Source: Jimgerdemannia flammicorona
Taxonomy: Eukaryota > Mucoromycota > Endogonomycetes > Endogonales > Endogonaceae
Reading direction: 5' to 3'
DNA length: 15,004 bases
Assembly (NCBI GenBank): GCA_003990745.1
Contig: RBNI01003896.1
Location: 1-15,004, forward strand
Within the stretch, counting starts at the first letter, position 1. Each line of letters begins with the position of its first letter. Made by a program: the position numbers and the translations under genes. Positions 7,990 to 15,004 of the stretch are shown in pieces. The notes beneath the pieces are model-generated. The model worked only from the letters and a program-made list of their open reading frames with translations, did not search any database and was not told where the DNA came from.

Positions 7990-8330
7990 AGGCTCCTACA
8001 ACTGAAATTACCACCATTAGATCAGACAAACTGCTTACACTTTAAGCTTTTATTAACTGAGCACCTGTTAAGATTATAATAGACAGTGGTGCCTCAGACA
8101 ACTTTATTAATAAAGAAATAGCCAACAGACTCAAGATCTTCACCTCTCTGGTACAACAAACTCAAGTAGTTGCCATAGTTGATAGAACCTCCCATATTAT
8201 TAGCAAGGAAGTCTGCAACCTACCCTTCCAAATTGGTGACTACCGAGTACATATGACCCTACAGATCATACCACTTCCTAACAATGAAATCATCCTTAAG
8301 ACTCCATGGTTGAAATAAGAGAACCCTATG
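7990..8330 (+). pseudogene. Aspartic protease of unit B
   Basis: The active-site DSGAS is intact at 8082-8096. The following segment reads as the retropepsin-like fold, ending with TPWL and NPMIDW near 8301-8340. Stops include TAA 8316, where unit A has CAA. The usual Gly-Asn after the active site is Asp-Asn (GAC against GGC in unit A). It would have cleaved the polyprotein. Confidence 0.82.
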
Positions 8331-8619
8331 ATTGATTGGGTAAACCATTCTCTGATCATCAAGAAAGGATGCCACAACTTCAAACTACAAGGTAAAAAGG
8401 ACCCACTCAGCTCTAGTGACTCTGGACCAAAGATCACCTACATCAATAAGCTACAGCTCAATAAATTGGCCAAGAAATATCCTCTCTTTGCCATCTCCAT
8501 CTGCACATCCAAAGGAGAACCCAAGAACTCTGAAGAAGACTTTTCCAAAGTTGACAGCTGTATTAGACCCCTACTTTAGAAATTTTGAGACATATTCCTG
8601 AAGAAACTCCCAAAAGGCC
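8331..8619 (+). pseudogene. Protease-RT linker of unit B
   Basis: It is an open, mostly conserved segment (WVNHSLIIKKGC onward) shared with unit A up to the deletion junction. It corresponds to the spacer found between protease and RT in Ty3/gypsy Pol. The LPP-type sequence that precedes RT is recognisable near 8606. Confidence 0.7.
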
Positions 8620-9560
8620 TACCTTCTAAATGAGTAGTAGACCATGCCATCAAGACTATCCCAGATGCTAAGCCAGTATTCAAGTCAATCTACTACATGT
8701 CTCTGAGAGAAATCGATACACTCAAGAAAGAAATTGACAAACTCCTAGAACAAGAATTCATCAGACCCAGTATATCACTCTATGGTGCACCAGTCCTCTT
8801 TGTTGTCAAAAAAGGAGGAGACCTATAAATATGTATTGATTACTGAGACCTCAATGAACAGACCATCAAGAACTGTTACCCACTACCCAGAATTGATAAA
8901 ATATTCGATAGGCTTACCAACCCACAATTCATGAGCTCTTTTGATCTGCAAAATAGTTACTGGTAAATTGCCATAAAAGAAGAAGACATCTATAAGACAG
9001 TCTTCTGAACTCGCTATGGACACTTCGAGTTCCTGGTTATACCCTTTGGTTTAACTAATACTCCTATAACCTTCCAGACCCTAATGAATATTATCCTGCA
9101 CCTATACCTAGACAAATTTATTATTGTCTATATCAATGACATCCCAGTCTTCAGCAAAACCCTGGAGGAACATCTTGAACATCTTGAACTAGTGCTACTG
9201 AAACTCTGAGAAAACTGACTCTTCACAAAACTTAGTAAATGTGAATTTCTCCTAAAAGAAATTCAATTTCTTGGATATATTATCACATCGAATGGAATCA
9301 AAGTAGATCCCAGCAAAATCTCCGCAATCAAGGATTGGCCCAGACCCAAGAAGCTGAAAGACCTTCAGTTATTTCTGGGATTAGTAAACTATTACAGATG
9401 ATTTATTGCCAACTTTGCCAAAATTGCTACTGCCCTCACTCAAATAACTAAGTACAGTAAGAAAGAAGGACAGCCCTGGACCATGAAATAAGAAAAAGAC
9501 TTCAACAATCTTATAAATTGGGGACCTGAGCAAGATACTGCCTTTTAAGCACTAAAGGAT
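8620..9560 (+). pseudogene. Reverse transcriptase of unit B
   Basis: RT copies the element RNA into cDNA. The Ty3/gypsy motifs appear in order: VDHAI (about 8637), EFIRPS, CIDY-stop-DLN, YPLPRID, FDLQNSYW with the first catalytic Asp at 8943, [15 protein letters not shown], the catalytic loop at 9129-9140, KCEF and FLGYII. The catalytic loop reads YIND where family members have Y-x-D-D; the first Asp of the pair is Asn (AAT), a G-to-A change that removes a metal ligand. In-frame stops include 8826, 8844, 8964 and 9006, each where the family has Arg or Gln. The domain is full length but inactive. Confidence 0.92.
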
Positions 9561-9574
9561 GCCTTGATAACCAC

Positions 9575-9965
9575 TCCAGTACTTCAAGTGGTAAACCCTG
9601 CCCTACTATATGAGATTACTACTGATGCCTCTGACCTAGCCCTTGGAGCAGTACTTATATAAGAAGGACACCCTGTGACCTATCATTCTCATAAGTTCAA
9701 TGATACCGAAATCAACTATACAACTCATAAGAAGGAAATGGTAGCCATTGTAGACACTCTGATCAAATGGCAACCATACCTAGAAGGAGTAAACTTTACT
9801 ATATTGACTGACCACAAGTCATTAGTCAACATCAAGACCCAGACTACCCTTTCCCGAAAGCAAGCCAGGTGGATGAAAGTCCTCACTAACTTTGACTATG
9901 AAATCTAGTATTACCCTGGTAAAGAAAATATTGTTACTGATGCAATCTCCAGACCACCAATTGAA
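9575..9965 (+). pseudogene. RNase H domain of unit B
   Basis: RNase H removes the RNA strand during reverse transcription. The acidic residues are kept: Asp in TTDASD (9624), Glu in HKKEM (9735), Asp in LTDHKSL (9810) and Asp in VTDAISR (9939). In-frame stops at about 9660 (TAA) and 9906 (TAG) replace expected Gln. The connection to RT carries a somewhat long insert near 9470-9540. Confidence 0.9.
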
Positions 9966-10099
9966 GAAGTTATCCAAACCCTCACCTTGGTTACAAACTC
10001 TATCATGGAACAAATTATCACAGCATGTACTGATGATAAAGAAGCTCAAGTACTCTGAGAAATTCTAAGTAGTAACAATACTAACAAGTATACCTAGTA

Positions 10100-10960
10100 T
10101 CAGCAATACTAACTAAAGGATAATGTAATCTACTACAAAGACAGATTATATATTCCAAATAACCACAACCTCCAAAAGACTATCCTATTTGAATGTCATG
10201 ATGCTCTTACAGCTGGACATTTAGGATTTGATACATACTATGAAGTCATCTCTCAAAACTTCTATTGGCCCTGCATGGCAGATCAGCTAAAGACCTACAT
10301 CACTTCCTATGATGTCTGCCAATGGAACAAGTCCTCAATACTAGCAAAACCTGGTCTACTCCACCCTATCCCAGTACTATCTACTAATTGGGAACAAATC
10401 TCTATAGACTTCATTGTACAACTACCTCAAACTAAGAATGGAAAAGATGTAATTGTTGTCTTTATAGATTATCTCAGTAAACAAGCCCACTTTGTGCCAA
10501 CTACCACTACTGCAATAGCACTAGACATAGCTACACTCTTGTTTGACAACATCTTCTGCTATCATGGTCTTTCTAAGATCATTGTTAGTGACTGAGATCT
10601 AAAATTCACCAGCCATTTTTGGAAAGCCCTCTATGCACACCTTAGAACAAAACTTGCACTATCTACAGTATTTCACCCTGAAACTGATGGCCAAACTGAA
10701 AGAATGAACTGAACTCTAGAACAAATGCTAAGGAATTATGTTTCCTATAGACAAGATGATTGGCATAAACACCTCATCACAGTCAAGTTTGCCTACAACA
10801 ACAGCAAGCAAGCTTCTCTTGGAATAACCCCATTCTTTACCAATACTGGACAAAACCCAAACACTCCTCTGACACTTATCCAAACTACTAATGAACTCTC
10901 TACAGTTGAAGCTGTTGAAAAATTCCTACTCTGAATGCGCAATCTAAACCAAATTGCAAT
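10100..10960 (+). pseudogene. Integrase of unit B (zinc-binding and catalytic domains)
   Basis: Integrase inserts the cDNA. The zinc-binding part has His at 10197 and 10218 and Cys at 10317, but the first Cys of the CxxC pair is Tyr (TAT at 10308). The catalytic core has Asp at 10407 (IDFI), Asp at 10590 (VSD) and Glu at 10698 (DGQTERMN). The last two are 35 residues apart, the canonical D-D(35)-E. TGA at 10593 and near 10710 replace expected Arg. The core is otherwise long and open. Confidence 0.92.
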
Positions 10961-11019
10961 TGAGAACTTATCACAAGCTCAAGAACAACAGTTACAGTAT
11001 ATCAACCAATACTGCTAAG

Positions 11020-11235
11020 AAGAGACTTTTGATATTGGAGAAAAAGTTCTACTGGACATCTGAGGATACCGAGTTGACAACCTCAAATACAGACCATCTA
11101 CAAAACTGAACAGCAAGTTTATTGGATCATTTGAAGTCATTGCACAAGTCTCTCCTACTTCCTACAAATTGGTGCTACCAGACACTATTAGGATTCACCC
11201 AGTCTTTAATGTCCAATATCTCAAGTGATACAATA
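11020..11235 (+). pseudogene. Integrase GPY/F module of unit B
   Basis: It includes IGEKVLLD and then KFIGSFEVIAQVSPTSYKL and HPVFNVQYLK, the C-terminal integrase module of gypsy elements. The central G-P-F is G-S-F. TGA near 11061 and 11226 replace Arg or Trp. It is in frame with the catalytic core and with the chromodomain after it. Confidence 0.85.
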
Positions 11236-11309
11236 AAAATGATAATAAGCTATTCTCAAACTAAACCATAGAACCACCTGCACCTGTTATTATTAATGAC
11301 TAAGAAGAA

Positions 11310-11471
11310 TATGAAGTTGAACAAATTCTCAACAAATGTGACAATAAGAACCACCCTGAGTACCTTGTCAAATGAAAAGATTACCTGATCCATGATACAA
11401 CATGGGAACCTAAGACCAATCTCCAGAATACTACTGACTTAGTTCAGGAATATGATTTCTTAAACAACTAA
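11310..11471 (+). pseudogene. Chromodomain of unit B
   Basis: The frame encodes YEVEQILNKC, EYLVK-stop-KDYL, TTWEPKTNLQN and LVQEY, a chromodomain that in chromoviruses directs integration to marked chromatin. The Trp of VKWK is a stop (TGA 11373, one base from TGG); the Trp of TWEP is kept. The natural end of Pol is TAA 11469-11471. Unit A lacks most of it. Confidence 0.9.
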
Positions 11472-11838
11472 AACTGAATAACTGGCATCTATCAGTATAC
11501 ACTATACATTACTCTCTTGAACATTATAATTATCATGAACAAAATCAAGAACTCAGCAAGTCAAGACAAAGAATAACTGACCCTTTGGAAAAATAGCAAA
11601 ACTGAAAGCAAGCCTATTCTCCCCATATCACTGGTGGGAAATGAGGTATAGACATTTAAGAAGATTCCTTAGAGAAAATTCTCCAGCAGTGAATGATGTC
11701 AGAATCACATCTAGCACATGGCATTGAATATATAACCCTTTAATGTATGAATCCAATATATTAGACAACTGTACTATAAGTATGACACTTTCTGGAAAAA
11801 TGGACTTCACTGGACTTTTGATCTCCCTAATGGTATAA
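11472..11838 (+). other. Segment after pol, present only in unit B
   Basis: About 365 bases follow the Pol stop; unit A lacks all but the end. One forward frame from about 11545 to 11838 has only three stops (TGA 11537 just before it, TGA near 11576 and TGA near 11716). It is rich in Trp, Tyr and Arg around 11623-11665 (HWWEMRYRHLRRFL). The Pol frame is also readable here with more stops. I recognise no domain. It could be an accessory ORF, a fragment of another gene carried along, or noncoding. Confidence 0.4.
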
Positions 11839-11892
11839 TAACACTAGAACAAATTAGAAGGCCCTAACAAGGATATTGAAAGCTAAGAAGGA

Positions 11893-12213
11893 GCACACAA
11901 CCTCCAAGCCACCAAAATCACATGTTACCCTCAGAACAAGCCACTGAAATCACATGCGACCCCTGAACAAATCTGGAAATCACCTGCAAGATCATGAAGC
12001 TGAGTCAAACCGAAGTCACAGCACACAAAGCTGAGTCAATACAAAGTCACAGAATACAAGATTTATACAAACAGAATCTTACTAATCAGAACTAAATGTA
12101 TATATACCAAGCACTAAGACATATTGAAACAAAGAACCAAAACAAACAATAACTACAACTTCTGAATATATACAAACATAACCACCAAGATCTACAACTG
12201 TATCCATACTAAC
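11893..12213 (+). repeat. LTR-prime module of unit B
   Basis: It begins after a shortened purine tract (11885-11892) with the sequence seen at 4182 onward in unit A. Two tandem 31-32-bp units occupy 11906-11937 and 11938-11968. Two ~30-bp units at 11997-12026 and 12027-12057 each hold TGAGTCA (12001 and 12032), the reverse complement of TGACTCA. A TATATATA lies at 12099-12106. An inverted, diverged copy is in the right flank. Enhancer repeats followed by a TATA box after a polypurine tract are LTR-like. The right end (an ACTAACA near 12213) is a guess. Confidence 0.6.
12099..12106 (+). promoter_or_regulatory. TATA-like sequence in LTR-prime
   Basis: TATATATA lies about 60-100 bases after the paired TGAGTCA sites, the spacing expected of enhancer and core promoter in an LTR. 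In AT-rich DNA a chance match is possible. Confidence 0.35.
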
Positions 12214-12257
12214 ATTTGAAATGCATTGTCAACTGAGCCACACCTCCTCTGCCCCTC

Positions 12258-12803
12258 ATGAATATTTATAGCTTAGCATCTCTCTACTTCATGGAAGCCC
12301 AATAGAATGTTCTGAACATACTTAGCGAGGCCCACTGAATTAGATAAATCTCAAGCTACTATCAGATCGGCCACCTCCTAGAAGACATAGTTAAACATTA
12401 CCATGATACAGATATTATCCAAATGTCCCAACACCAGAAACTCATTGCCTGCAAACACTGAGAACTCTTTTATGAGTATAGCACCATTATTCTCTGTCTC
12501 TGAGTTACTACTAGCGAAATGATTGCTACTCTATCCTATGGTAAAATTGATGACATGATACAAGAACTCAACCACAAGTACCTTGAATACATTCAGACTA
12601 TAGACAGAACCTTCCTGCACCCTGATAACTATATTCTGCAAATGCCTCAAGTTGGATATACTATAAAGGACATCTATGATATAATCCAATTTAATGAAGA
12701 TGAAGCAGAGGACAATGATCCTGCTGATGCTGACATGACCTTGAGCCAAGGATCCCTGCCAACTCTAATCACTCTACCAATCTTACTGATAAACTTGCAA
12801 TAG
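12258..12803 (+). pseudogene. Accessory-like ORF after LTR-prime, function unknown
   Basis: An ATG at 12258 opens a frame of about 180 codons to TAG 12801. It has five in-frame stops: TAG 12306, TGA 12336, TAA 12345, TGA near 12459 and TGA 12501. Several of these are one transition from CGA, CAA or CAG. The last 94 codons (12519-12800) are free of stops. The product is Tyr/Ile/His-rich at first and acidic near 12700-12730. No zinc, catalytic or membrane motif stands out. It could be an extra ORF downstream of pol or the N-terminal part of the Gag of the element that owned LTR-prime. Confidence 0.4.
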
Positions 12804-13224
12804 TTCATAACCACTTACAAGACCTATTGGGACAATGATCACTAGCATGAGTACCAATCTGCATTCACTCCTGATTACTTCAACTACAATAAAGAGACTG
12901 GAGAACACAATCTGTATCTTCAGATAACTCTTAAGTCAAACCAACTACTCCACCACCTGAGTACAAGTAACATGAACCACAGCCACTAGCTTACTACAAC
13001 CCTACAACTCATAGTACTATAACCTATAGAATATATACAGACAGCAAATCTGATGAAAGTGAAGATGATGCACCCCTACTTTACCCACCAACACCTTACC
13101 CAGCTTATGAAACAGATGATGCTATCCTGTGGGATGGTGATGAAGTCTCAATATATTATTATCTCAGCAAACAAGAAGAGTTAATCTGCGAACAACTCTT
13201 CCTAGATGACTACTTCATCAGAGA
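12804..13224 (+). pseudogene. Acidic, Pro/Tyr-rich coding-like tail before LTR3
   Basis: From about 12770 another frame gives a continuous readable protein with stops mostly at CGA- or CAA-like sites, and from about 13025 it has none until after LTR3 begins. That last part is acidic and rich in Asp, Glu, Pro and Tyr (for example SDESEDDAPLLYPPTPYPAY). The frame runs into LTR3 and stops near 13272. The segment 12817-12884 matches 14416-14483 in unit C. Its link to the ORF before it would need a frameshift near 12740-12780. No known domain is recognised. Confidence 0.4.
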
Positions 13225-13462
13225 TGATGTCATCAATGGTGATGTCATCAAAGACTATCTAGACAGTATCTAAATCCATAAATAGCTTAGCAGTCATAAC
13301 ATAGTTAGATTAGCCTTGTATAATGTGACTGTGAACTAACTCAGTAGTCAGACAATCTCTTGATATGTCAGATTACACTTGTACTATGTGACTGCATTCT
13401 GACTCAGCAAGGCACTAAGTGCTACATCCATATTTAGTATAGCCCAGATAGCCCCTCACTAG

Positions 13463-13470
13463 TATAAATA
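13463..13470 (+). promoter_or_regulatory. TATA box of LTR3
   Basis: TATAAATA occupies the conserved position before the C-rich run. Confidence 0.75.
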
Positions 13471-13595
13471 CCCCCTCCCCCAGACCTCAGAATTTCAGAC
13501 TTAAACAGACTTAAACACACAAGAACATTTCTGAACACTTCCCCACAATATCCCTTCACACAACTACTCCTAGTATAGCAATATCATGAATAGCG

Positions 13596-13601
13596 AATAA
13601 A
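13596..13601 (+). terminator. Poly(A) signal of LTR3
   Basis: AATAAA occupies the conserved position; it would end the unit B transcript. Confidence 0.6.
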
Positions 13602-13672
13602 CCTATTTAATAACTCACAAACTACTCTTAAGTAAATCCACTCTCTGTTAGGTCCCACTTCTAACCCCATCA

Positions 13673-13965
13673 CGAAATTTCCTAATTGGGTATTGTCTGC
13701 AGTGATACACCAATTCAACTAAGCTAGTCTTAGTTTCTTGAACTTCCTGAAATACAGAAAATCCTGAACATCCTGAACTAGTCCAAAAAAGGACTTTGGT
13801 TGAGACATCAATCTGAACTTGAAATCAATAAGCATAGAGGATGTACTCTATATGAAATTGATCTTGACCTTAAGAAAACAGTCTTCTAGAATAACCAGAA
13901 CTTCCCGAAAACCCTTTCAGAACTATGTAATAGTTACTCTAATAAGTAACTCTCTTATAGGTAAG
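13673..13965 (+). pseudogene. Leader and gag start of unit C
   Basis: It matches 497-785 of unit A and the corresponding start of unit B, including the possible primer-binding site at 13687. The match fades at about 13955-13965. About 25 bases of unmatched sequence then precede the 3' block. Confidence 0.7.
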
Positions 13966-13987
13966 ATAGCAGAGAAAGGAGTAGTCT

Positions 13988-14484
13988 TAGTGTACTATAT
14001 TATTATAAAAGGAAACTAAAGTACCAAACTCAAACCAAAATGAGAAGAACCTATCTCATCTACCAAAGGTTCATGAACCATACTTATCAACTCAAGACTA
14101 AAATACACTACAACTATATAAGACCTCATTACTTAGTAGAAGCAAAATATATTTGAACAATCTCATTTACTCTATCTGTATTACCTCTATTGGAGAATGA
14201 TAGATACTTCATCTGAAACTCCAGAAAGCTAACATTGTTGAAACCAATCTCAAGTCTATCTACATAATAGATATTACTACTAGAAATTACCTCAGATTAT
14301 AGAAAATATCATTTCTGAGAAGTTCAAACCCCTAGTCACAACAATGAGAGCCCTTGCCCTAGACAAGAATGATCAGTTCTCACAAATATACCAATAGTTT
14401 AAAAAAAAAAGAGAACTAAGACCTATTGGGATAATAACTACTGATACAAGTATCAACCTATATTCACACCTAACTACTTCAGTT
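13988..14484 (+). other. 3' block of unit C
   Basis: 13988-14425 matches 4386-4822 of unit A, with several one-base indels and many transitions. The following 14416-14483 matches unit B 12817-12884. It therefore joins two pieces that units A and B hold separately, which suggests that the ancestor had both in this order. A ten-base A-run lies at 14401-14410. Confidence 0.7.
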
Positions 14485-14790
14485 TATTGCTATTACTGTT
14501 GAAGTTGTTCATAGTTCATAGTCAGAAAAAAATATTTCAGAAGTCAAAATGAAGAAGATAAACTGCCAAGCTTTCAAAATGGCTAAGAGAACTCTGTAGG
14601 AGCTGGGATACTCTTTTATTACTATGTTTTACTTCTAGTTTTATATAATGTCTCACACATAAGTCTTAGATAAATGAATTTGCAGTTACATATAAAACTG
14701 CTATATTTAAGATAAAATAAAGCATGTTAATACTTTTAGGATAGTATAAACTAACTCTGAAATAGTTCAGAATTAAGCAAAGCTTAGTCT
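14485..14790. other. AT-rich spacer, no gene seen
   Basis: I find no open frame of note, no LTR match and no RNA gene. It holds no CpG. It may be an older, unrecognisable part of the inverted LTR-prime copy that follows, or host intergenic DNA. Confidence 0.5.
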
Positions 14791-14926
14791 ATGACTTCAA
14801 GTTGACTCAGCTTTATACTCTGTAACTTCAGTTTGACTCAGCTTTGTGATATTGTATATAATTTCCAGATTTGTTCAGAGAGTGACATATAATTTTAGTG
14901 GCTTAAAGATTGTATACTTATAATTT
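14791..14926 (-). repeat. Inverted, diverged copy of LTR-prime
   Basis: Read on the minus strand from about 14922 leftwards, it follows the LTR-prime start of unit A and then unit B 11893-12057. The two TGACTCA sites (14803-14809 and 14834-14840) are perfect. Most differences are G-to-A and C-to-T. It lacks one of the two tandem 31-bp units of unit B. The match stops near the proposed LTR-prime terminus, so it looks like a solitary or truncated LTR in opposite orientation. Confidence 0.65.
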
Positions 14927-15004
14927 AACATACCTATGGCTATATATCTTTAAGATGAATAGTAGTTAAAAATTATTGATCTAATTTCACTAACTGTTAG
15001 TAAT
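14927..15004. other. AT-rich end of window, nothing recognised
   Basis: Short AT-rich sequence without CpG, open frame or repeat match that I can see. Confidence 0.5.

Larger units (their letters stand above)
4943..13672 (+). mobile_element. Unit B: near full-length Ty3/gypsy chromodomain element
   Basis: LTR2 and LTR3 bound gag, zinc knuckle, dUTPase, protease, RT, RNase H, integrase, GPY/F and chromodomain in that order, then an LTR-prime module and about 1 kb of unknown coding-like sequence. From dUTPase to chromodomain the domains share one frame. Relative to unit A about 300 bp of gag is missing after 5678. In-frame stops are frequent and mostly stand for Arg (CGA) or Gln (CAA, CAG). 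The integrase GPY/F plus chromodomain marks a chromovirus. Confidence 0.88.
13225..13672 (+). repeat. LTR3, shared by units B and C
   Basis: It is the third copy of the LTR, 448 bp. Similarity to the other LTRs starts at ATGATGTCATCA, which is the best evidence for the left boundary, since the sequence before it differs from that before LTR1 and LTR2. The TGATGTCATCA pair, one perfect TGACTCA (13400-13406), TATA box and poly(A) signal are present. Confidence 0.82.
13225..14484 (+). mobile_element. Unit C: element remnant with a large internal deletion
   Basis: LTR3 is followed by about 290 bases of leader and gag start, then by the 3' block known from unit A (13988-14425) and a short piece matching unit B 12817-12884. 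Everything from gag to the chromodomain is gone. Homology ends near 14484 without a closing LTR. Confidence 0.75.

Noticed and set aside
13819..14019. 66-codon open frame across the unit C junction
   Set aside because: It crosses the deletion junction and starts in the gag leader in a different frame from that used in unit A (606-854). It is a by-product of the deletion.
14803..14840. Flank TGACTCA pair as a fourth copy of the 449-bp LTR
   Set aside because: The sequence around it matches LTR-prime in reverse orientation and not the LTR1 upstream region; only the short TGACTCAGC core is shared.
1..15004. TGA as a sense codon (Arg or Trp) in a variant genetic code
   Set aside because: Sister copies have CGA or TGG at many of the TGA sites, and TAA and TAG also occur in place of CAA and CAG. 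Several different stops by the same transition fit decay, not reassignment.

Overview
The window is entirely repetitive DNA from what looks like a fungal genome. Every recognisable gene belongs to chromodomain-type Ty3/gypsy (Metaviridae) LTR retrotransposons, and all copies are dead. I cannot name the species. A chromodomain behind the integrase, heavy C-to-T decay and strong CpG loss fit a fungus that methylates or mutates its repeats. No host gene, tRNA, rRNA or CRISPR is visible.

Layout. Three copies of a ~449-bp LTR lie in the same orientation (48-496, 4943-5391, 13225-13672), each followed by element-internal sequence. The window therefore reads LTR1 - unit A - LTR2 - unit B - LTR3 - unit C, a head-to-tail array in which neighbouring units share one LTR. 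Unit A holds gag, dUTPase and protease, then an internal deletion of RT, RNase H and integrase, then a chromodomain stub. Unit B is the fullest copy: gag - zinc knuckle - dUTPase - protease - RT - RNase H - integrase - GPY/F - chromodomain (about 5.5-11.47 kb). Unit C keeps only 5' leader and 3' sequence. The gag-to-chromodomain order is a single reading frame by design, now broken by many stops and a few indels.

The unusual parts are these. (1) A dUTPase domain sits between nucleocapsid and protease, the position it has in betaretroviruses. (2) Downstream of pol, both A and B carry a polypurine tract followed by the start of a second, different LTR-like module (here LTR-prime). A diverged copy of that module lies inverted in the right flank (about 14791-14926). 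(3) Between LTR-prime and the next LTR lies up to ~1 kb of coding-like sequence of unknown function that differs between units. (4) Aligned copies show CG in one, TG in another and CA in a third at the same site, and nearly all informative stop codons are one transition away from CGA, CAA, CAG or TGG. This points to deamination at CpG and CpA rather than a variant genetic code. The last ~1.09 kb contains no CpG that I can find.

How the parts would have worked: transcription from the LTR TATA box, a Gag-Dut-Pol polyprotein, particle assembly by Gag, cleavage by the aspartic protease, cDNA synthesis by RT and RNase H with the dUTPase limiting uracil incorporation, and integration guided by the chromodomain. 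None of the copies can do this now.
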